64,000 nucleotides of DNA from Alkanindiges illinoisensis (GCF_004377485.1 NZ_SNTY01000003.1:36886-100885); one strand, 5' to 3'. Positions 1 to 10,025 are shown, counted from the stretch's first letter. The notes: a model not told the origin generated them from the letters alone. A program made the numbers and translations.

Positions 1-879
1 AAGTTTGAGAAAAAGGTCTCCATTGTCCAGAATTACATGACTGCCGGATCACTGGATAATTTAAAAGATGGTGAGTTTGGCATTGTCTTGGGTAAAGGAA
101 TGGCCGATGGATTGGGCCTGCGTCTCAATGATAAGGTAACACTGGTATTGCCCGAAGCTTCGCCGTCACCGGCAGGGGTGGTGCCACGCTTTAAACGCTT
201 TACTGTGGTCGGGATTTTTAGCATTGGCGCGGATGTCGATTCCATGATTGGTTATATTGCGCTCAATGACGCGGCCAAGCTGCTGCGCCTGCCGAATGGT
301 GCCCAGGGTATCCGCATGAAACTGGATGATATTTTTGCAGCCCCAGACGTGGCCAGCAAATTGTTAAACCAGTTGCCGCCCAATTACTATGCGTCCAACT
401 GGACAGAAACCCATGGCAACCTGTTTAGCGCCATTCAAATGGAAAAAGCCATGGTCAGCCTGTTGCTGTTTTTGATTGTTCTGGTGGCTGCATTTAATAT
501 TGTGTCCTCATTGGTGATGGTCGTGACTGACAAGAAATCCGATATTGCCATTTTACGCACACTGGGTGCATCCCCAGCCACCATTACCCGGATTTTTATG
601 GTGCAAGGCGTAATTATTGGAGCATTTGGTACACTGGCAGGTGCTGCGCTGGGTATTTTGCTGGCCTTAAGTATCAGTGATGTGCTGGGCTGGATTAACA
701 CTACCTTTGGTTTGCACTTGTTTGATGCTTATTTTATTAATTATTTGCCATCGTATCTGCGCTGGCAGGATGTGCTGACGGTGGTGTCACTCTCACTGCT
801 GCTCAGCTTTTTGGCCACCATTTATCCGGCACGCCGTGCCGCCCAGATTCAACCGGCAGAGGCGCTACGCTATGAATAA
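1..879 (+). CDS. lolC: Lipoprotein-releasing ABC transporter permease (LolC/LolE/LolF type), 5'-truncated by the window
   Basis: The reading frame is open from base 1, so the gene begins upstream of the window. The visible part carries the periplasmic domain followed by the FtsX-type permease domain: a membrane segment near bases 450-530, a helix pair around 590-690 and a last one around 750-830, ending in the family-typical ARRAAQIQPAEALRYE tail. By family knowledge this inner-membrane protein, with LolD, releases outer-membrane lipoproteins to LolA. lolD follows directly and overlaps its end by 8 bases, which supports the assignment. Whether the organism uses separate LolC and LolE or a single LolF-type protein cannot be told from this fragment. 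Confidence 0.9.
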   Translation, partial: KFEKKVSIVQNYMTAGSLDNLKDGEFGIVLGKGMADGLGLRLNDKVTLVLPEASPSPAGVVPRFKRFTVVGIFSIGADVDSMIGYIALNDAAKLLRLPNGAQGIRMKLDDIFAAPDVASKLLNQLPPNYYASNWTETHGNLFSAIQMEKAMVSLLLFLIVLVAAFNIVSSLVMVVTDKKSDIAILRTLGASPATITRIFMVQGVIIGAFGTLAGAALGILLALSISDVLGWINTTFGLHLFDAYFINYLPSYLRWQDVLTVVSLSLLLSFLATIYPARRAAQIQPAEALRYE

Positions 880-1597
880 TCCGCAACTGCAAAATCAATC
901 ATCTCAAAAGCAGGCAACCAATGTGGTGTTGTCGGCACAACGTCTGGGCAAGACTTTTGATGATGGCCGCAACCAGGTTGAGGTGTTGAAGGGTCTGGAT
1001 TTTTCCATTCACGAAGGCGAGTTTGTGTCGATTATTGGCGCGAGTGGCTCAGGCAAAAGCACTTTGTTGCATATTCTGGGTGGACTGGATTTGCCAACCT
1101 CAGGCGAGATTATTCTCAAAGGTCACGCCATGAACCGCTTGAATGAAACCAAGCGCGGTAACCTGCGCAACCAGTATTTGGGCTTTGTTTATCAGTTTCA
1201 TCATTTGTTGCCTGAATTTGATGCTATTGAAAACGTTAGCATGCCGCTGTTACTGCGTGAAAACAGTACGGTAGAGCAGGCTCAGCAGCGTGCCACTGAT
1301 TTATTGACTAAGGTTGGACTCAAGCATCGCCTAACCCATAAACCCGGTGAACTGTCTGGTGGCGAGCGCCAGCGGGTGGCACTGGCCCGGGCGCTGGTAA
1401 CTAGTCCGGCAGTGGTGCTGGCTGATGAACCCACAGGTAATCTGGATCGTCGCACGGCACTGGACATTATGGATTTGCTAAAAGACTTGCGTAGCGAGCT
1501 GAACATGGCGATGCTGATTGTGACGCATGATGATCAGTTGGCGCATTCGGCAGACCGTATTTTGCACATGCAGGATGGCTTGTGGGTTAATCCTTAA
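872..1597 (+). CDS. lolD: Lipoprotein-releasing system ATP-binding protein LolD
   Basis: A 241-residue ABC ATPase that powers lipoprotein release from the inner membrane. Walker A GASGSGKS lies at residues 56-63, the signature LSGGERQR near residue 153 and Walker B VVLADEPTG just after. The start chosen is the ATG at 872, which overlaps the end of the permease gene (TAA at 877-879); a longer in-frame start at 836 would add 12 residues inside the upstream gene and is unlikely. Translational coupling with the permease is probable. Length is normal for LolD. Confidence 0.93.
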   Translation: MNNPQLQNQSSQKQATNVVLSAQRLGKTFDDGRNQVEVLKGLDFSIHEGEFVSIIGASGSGKSTLLHILGGLDLPTSGEIILKGHAMNRLNETKRGNLRNQYLGFVYQFHHLLPEFDAIENVSMPLLLRENSTVEQAQQRATDLLTKVGLKHRLTHKPGELSGGERQRVALARALVTSPAVVLADEPTGNLDRRTALDIMDLLKDLRSELNMAMLIVTHDDQLAHSADRILHMQDGLWVNP

Positions 1598-1614
1598 AAT
1601 CCCTTATAAAACTT

Positions 1615-1654
1615 AAAGCCTTGCTTGCGAATCCAAAGCGTGAGCAAGGCTTTT
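1615..1654 (+). terminator. Rho-independent terminator after lolD
   Basis: An 11-bp perfect stem (AAAGCCTTGCT at 1615-1625, AGCAAGGCTTT at 1643-1653) with a 17-base loop and a short T run. It closes the lolCD transcription unit and separates it from comEC. Confidence 0.8.
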
Positions 1655-1693
1655 ACATGCAATAAAAAATAAGAAATTTTAGAGTAATAACAA

Positions 1694-4231
1694 GTGATGA
1701 TGATATTGCTGGGCTTTATTGCCGGCGTAATAACGATTGGCTATCACAATATTTTTTCTGGCTTACTGCCGGTTTCTGGCTGGCTATCAAGCGGCTTTTT
1801 ATTTCTGCTGATGATAGTGGTGTTGACACGGGTTACTGTGCGGCATTACCTGATTTTGCATCCTGTGATTTATACCATGAGCAGTGTGGCCTTATTTGGT
1901 CTGGCTTTCATATTCGGTACAGGTTATGCGCACTGGCAACTTAATCATGCCTTGCAGCAACGCCTAAGCGAGCCAGTTGAGCAAACTGCCCTTGTGCGTG
2001 TGGTTGGGATTAGCGATGGCGTAGGAGAAGATTGGCGCCAAGTGGTTGAAACTGTTGCAGTAGAGAATCGGTCACAGTCAGGGCAACCGTCACAGGCAAG
2101 ATGGTTGCTGTACGGCGCATTTGACTGGAATAAGCACCAATCGGTTACGCCACCAGACATGCAGCCGGGGCAATTATGGCAAGTTCGGGTCAAATTGAAA
2201 CCAGCACACAGTAATGCATCACCGGGTGCATTTGATGTGGAAAGGTGGCTGTTGCAGCAGCATATTACTGCCACGGGAACCGTTCAGACAGCGCAGCAAT
2301 TAACCCCACAGCAGCTTCAGCAATTACAATTAAAGCCTGAGTCATTGTTACAGCAGCTACAAAATACGCTACAGCGCGAGCGATTGCGCATTCGCCAGCA
2401 TTTTATGCAGTGGGATGCTAACCCAAGCCACACTGCTAAAAATGCTGTTGCTGAAAGCCCTGTAGATAAAAATCATACTGTTAAGAACAATACGGCCAAA
2501 GGCGTACTGTTGGGCCTGCTGACTGGTGATCGTGGCCTGATTGATGCAGACACCACCTTGCTTTACCAACAAATGGGCATTAGTCACCTGCTGGCAATTT
2601 CCGGCCCGCATGTAATTCTGGCCGCGCTGATGATCACGTGGTTGCTGCAAAAACTGCTTGACCGTTTCCCGGCAGTGTATTTAAAAGCAGAACGCCGCCG
2701 CTGGTTATTACCGGTTTTTATGCTGGTTGTGGTGCTATATGCAGGCCTTGCCGGATTTGATATTCCAGCGCAGCGCACGGTACTCATGGTTGGTCTGGCT
2801 GCGGGGTTATTATGGTTTCGTCAGCGCTGGAGCCGCACGTGCATTTTACTGATGTCAGCAAGTATTTTACTGTTGCTTGATCCATTGGCAATCTTGTCCG
2901 CAGCATTCTGGTTGTCGTTTGGTGCGGTGGCGATTTTACTCAGTATGAATGTGCCACAACCGGGTCAACATGAAACCAGCGTTTCGCAGGGCACATTAAA
3001 ACAGTGGCAAATAAAAGTAATGCAGTTTGTGCAGTTGCAATGGCGACTGTTTGTATTGCTGTCCCCGCTGGTGTTACTGAGCTTTGCGAAAATTTCATGG
3101 CTGGCGCCGCTGGTCAATCTGGTGGCTATTCCCTTATTAAGCGCAGTGGTATTGCCGGTTAATTTACTGGCCTATGCGGTTTTCTGGCTGTCGCCTGCGC
3201 TTGCTGATGTGATCTGGTCAGTAGCGCTAAGGCTGCTTGATGTATTTCATGCTGGGTTAGCGTGCTTAGCGTATTATTTTCCTAATGCGTTGCAACCTTT
3301 TTATTTAAATTCGCTACAGCTTATGGCCCTGTTTGCCATGTTAGGGCTTTTAGTGTTGCCCAGGGGAATCATTCCGCGCTGGTGGTTTGCCTTTTTAATC
3401 ATTCCGGTTTGTTATCCGGCGTGGCCTGTCGCTCCCCTCACAGTTCAGGTGCTGGATGTGGGGCAGGGCTTGAGCGTGATCGTAAAAACCCGACACCATG
3501 CCATGCTGGTGGACACAGGCGCAAAGATTGGCAATAGCAATATGGGGAATAAAGTGGTGATTCCTGCCTTGCAGGCACAGGGCATTCACCGGCTGGATAA
3601 ACTCATGCTCACTCATCTGGACAGTGATCATAGTGGTGGTGCGCCAGCCATATTGCAGCAACTGGCTGTTAGCCAGCTCACCAGCAGTGAAACATTTGCG
3701 CCGTATCCCACTTATCTGTGTGAAGCCGGACAAAGCTGGCAATGGGATGGCGTGCAGTTTCGTGTGCTGTCACCCTTACCGGCCCATTTTCGGGCTACCG
3801 GGAAAATTGCAAATTCAAAAAATGAAAAGTCCTGTGTGCTCATGGTTGAGGTGCCAGCACAGGCTGATATTCCGGCACAGCGTGTGCTGATTATGGGAGA
3901 TGCCGGGCTTTACACCGAGTTTTTATTGCAGCAGCAGACCATTCCATTACAGGCCGATTTATTAATTTTGGGGCATCATGGCAGCCAGCACAGCAGTTCC
4001 AGCCCATTCCTGGCCAGTGTACATCCGCAGCGTGCAGTGGTTTCTGCAGGCTATCTCAACCGGTATGGTCATCCAAAGCCAATTGTACTGGCACGCCTGA
4101 ATGAGCAAGGTATAGCCGTTGATTCTACGATTGATAGTGGCACACTCACGTATGTGCTGGGTCAGCAGAAATACCTCAAGCCCCAGCGCTACCGTGATAA
4201 AAATCTATGGTTGCAACGGATTTATGATTAA
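1694..4231 (+). CDS. comEC: ComEC/Rec2-family DNA uptake channel protein
   Basis: An 845-residue polytopic membrane protein. Order of domains: two or three N-terminal membrane segments and a soluble DUF4131-type region (residues 1-250), the Competence domain starting near GLLTGDRGLID and LLAISGPHV (about 275-320) with many membrane helices, then a C-terminal metallo-beta-lactamase fold from about residue 585 with LDVGQG and the metal-binding HLDSDHSGG motif. Family members form the inner-membrane channel for single-stranded DNA in natural transformation. The start is GTG at 1694, followed at once by two ATG codons, so it could be up to two codons shorter. It stands alone and ends convergently with the acyltransferase gene. 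Confidence 0.9.
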   Translation: MMMILLGFIAGVITIGYHNIFSGLLPVSGWLSSGFLFLLMIVVLTRVTVRHYLILHPVIYTMSSVALFGLAFIFGTGYAHWQLNHALQQRLSEPVEQTALVRVVGISDGVGEDWRQVVETVAVENRSQSGQPSQARWLLYGAFDWNKHQSVTPPDMQPGQLWQVRVKLKPAHSNASPGAFDVERWLLQQHITATGTVQTAQQLTPQQLQQLQLKPESLLQQLQNTLQRERLRIRQHFMQWDANPSHTAKNAVAESPVDKNHTVKNNTAKGVLLGLLTGDRGLIDADTTLLYQQMGISHLLAISGPHVILAALMITWLLQKLLDRFPAVYLKAERRRWLLPVFMLVVVLYAGLAGFDIPAQRTVLMVGLAAGLLWFRQRWSRTCILLMSASILLLLDPLAILSAAFWLSFGAVAILLSMNVPQPGQHETSVSQGTLKQWQIKVMQFVQLQWRLFVLLSPLVLLSFAKISWLAPLVNLVAIPLLSAVVLPVNLLAYAVFWLSPALADVIWSVALRLLDVFHAGLACLAYYFPNALQPFYLNSLQLMALFAMLGLLVLPRGIIPRWWFAFLIIPVCYPAWPVAPLTVQVLDVGQGLSVIVKTRHHAMLVDTGAKIGNSNMGNKVVIPALQAQGIHRLDKLMLTHLDSDHSGGAPAILQQLAVSQLTSSETFAPYPTYLCEAGQSWQWDGVQFRVLSPLPAHFRATGKIANSKNEKSCVLMVEVPAQADIPAQRVLIMGDAGLYTEFLLQQQTIPLQADLLILGHHGSQHSSSSPFLASVHPQRAVVSAGYLNRYGHPKPIVLARLNEQGIAVDSTIDSGTLTYVLGQQKYLKPQRYRDKNLWLQRIYD

Positions 4232-4249
4232 TGAATCTTTTATTAAAAA

Positions 4250-5215
4250 CTAATCTTTGTTGATAAATGCCTGCCGTGCGCTGGCAATGGCAGGTGCAAC
4301 CTGATTTTCTGGCACATAGTAAATATTTTCAAGCTGTGGATTGGCCTTAAAGCGCTTATAGCTCCAGTGATAATGTTCCGGATGGCGCCGAATTAATTGT
4401 TCAATGCTATGGTTAAGGGCATTTACTGATTGCTGTAAATCCGGGCTGGAAATATCACGATCTACCGGCTCAATCACGATGGAAAAACCACCCTGTTCCG
4501 GTAGGCGAATACAGGACAGTTGCAACACATGGCAGCGGGTTTTTTGTGCCAGCCGCGAAACCAGTGTGCTGGTCAATACCGGACAACCAAAAAATGGTGA
4601 ATAAATACCGCCAGTGGTTTCAGGCGTGTGATCAGGCAAAATGGCAGTGACGCCCCCTTGCTTGAGTGCCCGGAATATCTGCCGTACCCCGCTTTCATCA
4701 GTAGGCACCAGCGTAGCACGTAGCCGACTGCGGGCGGTCAGGACGAACTGGTCCAACGCCTGATTCTGGCTGGGTTTATACATGATCACAATGTCAGTGA
4801 ACTGATTTAGCCAGGCATTCATGATTTCCCAACTGCCCAGATGCGGCACCACCAGAATCAGCCCCTGTTTGCTGGCAATGGCATCCAGTAGCAATTGTTG
4901 ACCTTGTACCTGATGAATATGACCAATACTAAATTGCGGTGGACTGCCCCAGATTTTGACAAACTCCAGCATGGACTGGAATTGGGCCTGAACCGATTTT
5001 TTTGCCAGTTGATGACGCTGTTCCGGCTCTAATTCAGGAAATACAATTTGCAGGTTACGGCTAACGGTTTTAAGTGCTTTTGCTGATGGCATAGTGATCA
5101 TCAGCGTTGCCACCAGACGGGCCAGCCATTGCAGCAGCCTTAGCGGTAGCTTGCTAAATATTGCCAGCGTACGACTCAAGCCAGAAACAGCCGGGGGATG
5201 ATCCTGAATCATCAT
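4250..5215 (-). CDS. LpxL/HtrB-family lipid A (lysophospholipid) acyltransferase
   Basis: A 321-residue protein with the HX4E acyltransferase signature (HLGSWE, near residue 125) and the later motif around ILPDHTPETTGG that fits the late-acyltransferase family. It has an N-terminal hydrophobic stretch that would hold it at the inner membrane. Family members transfer secondary acyl chains to lipid A precursors. Length is usual for the family. Whether it is LpxL, LpxM or a more distant member cannot be fixed from sequence reading alone. It lies tail to tail with comEC and head to head with sppA. Confidence 0.85.
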   Translation of the reverse strand: MMIQDHPPAVSGLSRTLAIFSKLPLRLLQWLARLVATLMITMPSAKALKTVSRNLQIVFPELEPEQRHQLAKKSVQAQFQSMLEFVKIWGSPPQFSIGHIHQVQGQQLLLDAIASKQGLILVVPHLGSWEIMNAWLNQFTDIVIMYKPSQNQALDQFVLTARSRLRATLVPTDESGVRQIFRALKQGGVTAILPDHTPETTGGIYSPFFGCPVLTSTLVSRLAQKTRCHVLQLSCIRLPEQGGFSIVIEPVDRDISSPDLQQSVNALNHSIEQLIRRHPEHYHWSYKRFKANPQLENIYYVPENQVAPAIASARQAFINKD

Positions 5216-5283
5216 ATATTGAGATTAGCCATATTTTAAGGTAAGGGTAAGCTGCTATTGTAGACACTCTTGGCCAAAACCTT

Positions 5284-5309
5284 CAGCAAAAGTTTTAACG
5301 CTTTTGCTG
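5284..5309. other. Perfect 9-bp hairpin in the divergent acyltransferase/sppA spacer
   Basis: CAGCAAAAG at 5284-5292 and CTTTTGCTG at 5301-5309 enclose 8 bases. It sits about 70 bases upstream of the acyltransferase start in a 285-bp divergent spacer. It could be an operator or a small RNA structure; the sequence does not decide. No other feature was seen in the spacer. Confidence 0.4.
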
Positions 5310-5500
5310 TTGAAACAAAGCAATTTGCTCCCTAGGATTAATGCGCTATGATTTGGCACAGAGATACTGGCAAAACTGGCTGGCCCTAAACCTTTGGCGA
5401 AGCTGGTTTCCAAAAAAGATCTGTCCGTTTTTTAAAAGCAAAATAGCACCGGTCAACAGTTCGCAATTTTTGCATAAAACCATTTTATAAGGTTATTTTC

Positions 5501-6550
5501 ATGTCCGATTGGCCACCAAAACCAGATTCTTCCCATACCCCACGTCCACAAGACCCACGTTCACCAGATCATCATTCCGCAGTAACCCAGGGCGACGCCT
5601 TGCAGGTTCTGGAAAAAGCAGTTCTGGCATCCGTTCAGGAACAGCGTCGCGCCCGCCGCTGGAGCATTTTTTTCAAGCTGCTGGCGTTTGGCTATGTGTT
5701 GCTGCTGTTTATCATCATGGGACGCGGTTGCAGCACGCATGAAGGTGGGGCAGTCTCTGTTGGCAGTACTTCACCGCATCTGGCTGTGGTTGATATTGAT
5801 GGCACGATTGGTTCTGGTTCCAACGATGTGAACAGTGAAGATGTTTCCGAAGCACTGGAAAAGGCATTTGAGGCAAGTGGTAGCAAGGCTATTGCATTAA
5901 AAATCAACTCCCCCGGTGGTTCACCTGTTCAATCCGATGAAATCTGGCAGGAAATCAAACGACTGCGTGCTGAACATAAAGACAAGAAAGTGTATGCGGT
6001 GATTGGCGACATGGGTGCTTCCGGGGCCTATTATATTGCGTCTGCTGCTGATGAGATTTATGTGAATCCATCTAGTCTGGTGGGTTCTATTGGCGTGATT
6101 ATGCCCAACTATGGCGTGTCGGAACTGGCGCGCAAGATTGGTGTAGAAGACCGCACCATGACAGCCGGGGCGCATAAGGCCATTTTAAGCCCAACCCAGC
6201 CAGTAAATCCTGAGGAGCGGGCACATATCCAGAACCTGCTCAATAATGTGCATGGACATTTTATTGCAGCGGTAAAAGCGGGCCGTGGCAAGCGCTTAAA
6301 AGAAAATCCAGATATGTTTAGTGGCTTGTTCTGGACGGGTGAGCAGGCGATTGCTTTGGGTCTGGCTGATCATAACGGCAATGTCAGTTCGCTGGCCCGT
6401 GAATTAAAACTGGATAAAACCGTTGAATACACGCTGCCTGCCAATCCACTGGAAAGCCTGCTAGGACGCATGGGTACTTCAATTGGACAGGGAATTGGGA
6501 TGTCTGTTCAGCAACGGCTAGAGAGCCAGCAAACTGCGGAGCTTCGATGA
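5501..6550 (+). CDS. sppA: Signal peptide peptidase SppA, 36K type (S49 family)
   Basis: A 349-residue membrane-anchored serine protease that degrades cleaved signal peptides. A Pro/Asp-rich cytoplasmic head (1-50) precedes one membrane segment at about 57-75. The catalytic Ser174 is in GASGAYY and the general-base Lys226 in AHKAILSP, the normal S49 Ser/Lys pair; the KINSPGG motif is at 134-140. The ATG at 5501 has a TAAGG ribosome site upstream. The following hydrolase gene overlaps its stop codon by four bases, so the two are probably translationally coupled. Confidence 0.92.
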   Translation: MSDWPPKPDSSHTPRPQDPRSPDHHSAVTQGDALQVLEKAVLASVQEQRRARRWSIFFKLLAFGYVLLLFIIMGRGCSTHEGGAVSVGSTSPHLAVVDIDGTIGSGSNDVNSEDVSEALEKAFEASGSKAIALKINSPGGSPVQSDEIWQEIKRLRAEHKDKKVYAVIGDMGASGAYYIASAADEIYVNPSSLVGSIGVIMPNYGVSELARKIGVEDRTMTAGAHKAILSPTQPVNPEERAHIQNLLNNVHGHFIAAVKAGRGKRLKENPDMFSGLFWTGEQAIALGLADHNGNVSSLARELKLDKTVEYTLPANPLESLLGRMGTSIGQGIGMSVQQRLESQQTAELR

Positions 6551-7353
6551 AACCCCTGATTCACTTTGCCCATGCCAATGGGATTCCTTCAAAGGTGTAT
6601 AGCAAGTTTTTTGACGCTCTGGCTGATGAATACGATGTGGTGTATTTGCCGGAAATTGGGACTGATCCCAAGTATCCGATTTCCAATCACTGGACGCATC
6701 TGGTCACACAGGTGATTGACAGTATTGAACGGCAGGCGCAAGGCAGGCCTGTGATTGCCATGGGGCATTCACTGGGTGGGCTACTGAGTTTTATGGCAGC
6801 CTATCGTCGTCCTGAGCTGTTTCAGCAACTGATTATGCTGGACCCGCCACTGATTAATGGTTTTCCATCCTTTGGTATTCATCTGGCCAAGCTGTTTAAC
6901 CAGAAGTATGTGGACAAACTCACGCCTGCCGGGATTTCCATTAATCGCCGTGATCACTGGGACAGCCGGGAAGAAGCTGCGGCTAAACTCAGGTCACGCG
7001 GATTTTTTGCCAACTTTGATCCACAGTGTTTTGATGATTATATCCGCTACGGCCTGACCGATGATCCGATCCGGGGCGGTGTCACCCTAAGCATTCCCAA
7101 AATGGCAGAAGTGGAAATTTTTCGTACCAATCCATCGCTATTCTGGTTTAAGCCGCGCCGCGCGCCCAAAATACCCGTCAAGCTGGTAGTGGGTCAAAGC
7201 AGCCAGTTTTTACAGCGGGGTTTTCCACAGCGGGTGAAACGGCTGCTGGGTATTGAATATATCATTACCGAAGGCGGCCACATGTTTCCGCTGGAACATC
7301 CCGAGCAGGTGGCCCGTTTAGTCAAGCAATTGATTGTCGAGCAGCAAAAGTAG
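6547..7353 (+). CDS. Alpha/beta hydrolase
   Basis: A 268-residue alpha/beta-hydrolase fold protein. The nucleophile elbow GHSLGG places the catalytic serine at residue 75, and a C-terminal GGHMFPLEHP segment supplies the catalytic histidine. No signal peptide is visible, so it should be cytoplasmic. It overlaps sppA by the ATGA quartet, which implies co-expression. The substrate is unknown; esterase, lipase-like or haloperoxidase-like functions are all possible in the family. Confidence 0.85.
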   Translation: MKPLIHFAHANGIPSKVYSKFFDALADEYDVVYLPEIGTDPKYPISNHWTHLVTQVIDSIERQAQGRPVIAMGHSLGGLLSFMAAYRRPELFQQLIMLDPPLINGFPSFGIHLAKLFNQKYVDKLTPAGISINRRDHWDSREEAAAKLRSRGFFANFDPQCFDDYIRYGLTDDPIRGGVTLSIPKMAEVEIFRTNPSLFWFKPRRAPKIPVKLVVGQSSQFLQRGFPQRVKRLLGIEYIITEGGHMFPLEHPEQVARLVKQLIVEQQK

Positions 7354-7487
7354 CTTAAGTTAGTAGTTGATTTAGTGCTGGGTGAAGGTGATTTATCCAG
7401 CCTATCTTTATCATTAAAATAAGTTTTGTCTACTTTTAGATCAAATAAAAACTAGCCTTTTCTGATCAAAGAGTTCTAGGTGTTTAT

Positions 7488-7931
7488 ATGAATATAGATT
7501 ATGAAAGTATTTCACAATCGGCTTTTGATAAGTTGCATTTATGGCTAAATGCTGTTGCGAGTGAAGAGAACTATCATCGTTGGGTAAAAGATGGGAGAAT
7601 TCGAATCGTTGATATTTGGGATGTTTTTACTAAAGTTCCATTTATGTATGTTTTTGACTGGAAGGACAATATCGAAGATTGTATTGATGAAATTCAGGAA
7701 GAAATACCGGTTTTTGCGGTACCACAAAATCCAAACCTAGAATATTTGGATTTTAATGATTTAGAGAAAATTCTCTCAAATTATAATCAAACGCAAAATG
7801 AGCGAAGAGTATTACTTTTTGGTGAATCTTGGCATGATAGTGATGGGGTCATGCTGATTATCGTAAATACTGAAATAGCAGAAAAAATAGTAAATAATGA
7901 TGAATTAGCACCACTATTTACTATAATTTAA
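7488..7931 (+). CDS. Orphan acidic protein of unknown function
   Basis: A 147-residue protein I do not recognise. It is acidic and rich in Asp, Glu, Asn, Ile and Trp, with no signal peptide, membrane segment or known motif. An AGG ribosome site precedes the ATG at 7488. Its DNA is clearly more AT-rich than the flanking sppA-hydrolase pair and atu genes, which suggests acquisition by transfer. It sits alone between a hydrolase gene and the end of the atu cluster. Size and composition resemble immunity-type proteins, but this is only an impression. Confidence 0.6.
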   Translation: MNIDYESISQSAFDKLHLWLNAVASEENYHRWVKDGRIRIVDIWDVFTKVPFMYVFDWKDNIEDCIDEIQEEIPVFAVPQNPNLEYLDFNDLEKILSNYNQTQNERRVLLFGESWHDSDGVMLIIVNTEIAEKIVNNDELAPLFTII

Positions 7932-7992
7932 ATATATCTAGCGGTTTTCCAAATATACTTACAAGGTAAAGAAAACTTATTTAGTATTAAGA

Positions 7993-9948
7993 TTACTCTA
8001 TAGAAATTTCAATCTTTAGCAGCACCTGACGTTTCTTCACTTGCTGGCCAACTTGTCCCATAATCTCGGTAACCACGCCATCCACATCAGCCTTGATTTG
8101 CTGCTGAATTTTCATGGCTTCCAGAATCAGCAAGGTTTGGCCCTTGCTGACGCTATCACCTGCATTCACCAGTACATTGACAATCGCCCCATCCATCGGT
8201 GCACGAATTTGCCCGTCACCTGCGGTATCGGCACTGGCAGGCGGTGCATAGGTAGTATGCTGAATGATCAGGTTGCCATTGCCGCGATCTAAGGAAAGCG
8301 TATCACCTTGTTGCACATAGGTCACACTGCGGCGTATCCCTTGCCAGATATAAGTCAGCAGGTTTTCTTGCTGATGTAATATTTGCAAGGTGGCCTGTTG
8401 CTCATTCCAGCTTACATGCAAGCCATCATTTTTTGCCAAGATTTGTATGGTATAAGTTTGCTCACCCATTTGCAGCTTGATGACTCGTGGCAAATCCAGT
8501 GCACTTTGCCAAACCTGATTATTTTCATCATCTGAACTGGCATACAATGCCGCTGTAATCGCCAGTGATTCAAAGTCCGCATTCACCGGATGAAGACTCA
8601 CATCTTCACTAAAATGCTGGGCAATAAATGCCGTACTGGTATTGCCCGCAACCAGCTCAGGATGGCGTAACAGGTTGACTAAAAAATGTTTGTTGCTATT
8701 TACCCCCAGCAGCACAGAATCTTCCACCGCGCGGGCCAGCAGGCGCACGGCATCCTCACGGGTTTTGCCATAGGCAATGATTTTGGCAATCATCGGGTCA
8801 TAATACGGGCTGACTTCGCCTTGTTGCGTCATGCCATGATCAATCCGCACATTGGGCAAGTCTGCTGGTTGCCAAAACAGCACAGGACCAGTTTGTGGTA
8901 AAAACTGCTGACTTGGGTCTTCGGCATACAGGCGCACTTCAATGGCGTGGCCGTTAAGTTGCAACTGATCTTGCTCTAAGGGCAACAGCTCACCATTGGC
9001 GACGCGGAGTTGCCATTCCACCAGATCCAGCCCGGTAATTAGTTCAGTGACCGCATGCTCAACCTGCAAGCGGGTATTCATTTCCAGAAAGTAGAAATTG
9101 CCATTACTATCCAGCAGGAATTCAACGGTACCGGCACCCACATAGTTGCACGATTTGGCAGCAGCTACCGCAGCTTCACCCATACGCTGGCGCAAATCAT
9201 TGGTCATGACCGGGCAGGGCGCTTCTTCAACCACTTTCTGGTGGCGGCGCTGAATCGAGCAATCACGCTCAAACAGATACACCACATTGCCATGCGTATC
9301 GCCAAATACCTGAACTTCCACATGGCGCGGCGCAATCACCGCACGCTCCAGAATCAGCTCGCCAGAACCAAAGGCATTCTCAGCTTCGGAACGGGCAGTT
9401 GCCAGTGCAGCAGGTAGCTCATCTGCATTTTCGACCAGACGCATGCCACGACCACCACCGCCTGCCGAGGCTTTTACCATTAAGGGAAAGCCGATTTTTT
9501 GGCCTTGTTCTGCTAAATGCTCCAGCGACTGTTCACCGCCTTCATAACCGGGAATGCAAGGCACGCCCGCTTCAATCATGGCAATTTTGGACAGGCGTTT
9601 GCTGCCCATTAGTTCAATGGCATGTGGTGTTGGGCCAATAAAGGTAATGCCAGCCTGTTGGCACGCCTGCGCAAATCCGGAGTTTTCTGACAAAAAACCA
9701 TAGCCTGGATGAATGGCATCTGCGCCAGTGAGCTTGGCCGCATTCAGAATGTTTTCAATGTTCAGGTAGGATTCACTGACCTTGGATTCGCCAATGCAAA
9801 CGGCTTCGTCAGCAAACTGTACGTGCAGCGCATTGGCATCAGCTTTGGAATAAACGGCTACAGTCTGGTAGCCCAATGCTTTCGCAGGGCGCATCACACG
9901 GACTGCAATTTCACCACGGTTGGCGACTAAAACTTTGGAGAATGCCAT
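7993..9948 (-). CDS. atuF: Geranyl-CoA carboxylase alpha (biotin-containing) subunit AtuF
   Basis: A 651-residue biotin-dependent carboxylase subunit: biotin carboxylase domain (N-terminal VLVANRGEIAVRV, ATP-grasp glycine loop KASAGGGGRGM, then the EMNTRLQVEH motif) and a C-terminal biotinyl domain with the EAMKIQ acceptor lysine. With the AtuC subunit it would carboxylate geranyl-CoA in acyclic terpene breakdown. The ATG at 9948 is preferred because GGGAGG stands five bases upstream; the in-frame ATG at 9960 would place that ribosome site inside the coding region. It is the last gene of the atu run. A leucine-pathway LiuD would look similar; the neighbours argue for AtuF. Confidence 0.85.
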   Translation of the reverse strand: MAFSKVLVANRGEIAVRVMRPAKALGYQTVAVYSKADANALHVQFADEAVCIGESKVSESYLNIENILNAAKLTGADAIHPGYGFLSENSGFAQACQQAGITFIGPTPHAIELMGSKRLSKIAMIEAGVPCIPGYEGGEQSLEHLAEQGQKIGFPLMVKASAGGGGRGMRLVENADELPAALATARSEAENAFGSGELILERAVIAPRHVEVQVFGDTHGNVVYLFERDCSIQRRHQKVVEEAPCPVMTNDLRQRMGEAAVAAAKSCNYVGAGTVEFLLDSNGNFYFLEMNTRLQVEHAVTELITGLDLVEWQLRVANGELLPLEQDQLQLNGHAIEVRLYAEDPSQQFLPQTGPVLFWQPADLPNVRIDHGMTQQGEVSPYYDPMIAKIIAYGKTREDAVRLLARAVEDSVLLGVNSNKHFLVNLLRHPELVAGNTSTAFIAQHFSEDVSLHPVNADFESLAITAALYASSDDENNQVWQSALDLPRVIKLQMGEQTYTIQILAKNDGLHVSWNEQQATLQILHQQENLLTYIWQGIRRSVTYVQQGDTLSLDRGNGNLIIQHTTYAPPASADTAGDGQIRAPMDGAIVNVLVNAGDSVSKGQTLLILEAMKIQQQIKADVDGVVTEIMGQVGQQVKKRQVLLKIEISIE

Positions 9949-10025
9949 GCGGCCTCCCATTTCAATAAAAGATCAGATAAAAAGTTAAATAAAAAACATT
10001 AAAAATAATGGTTACTTGAATGGGT

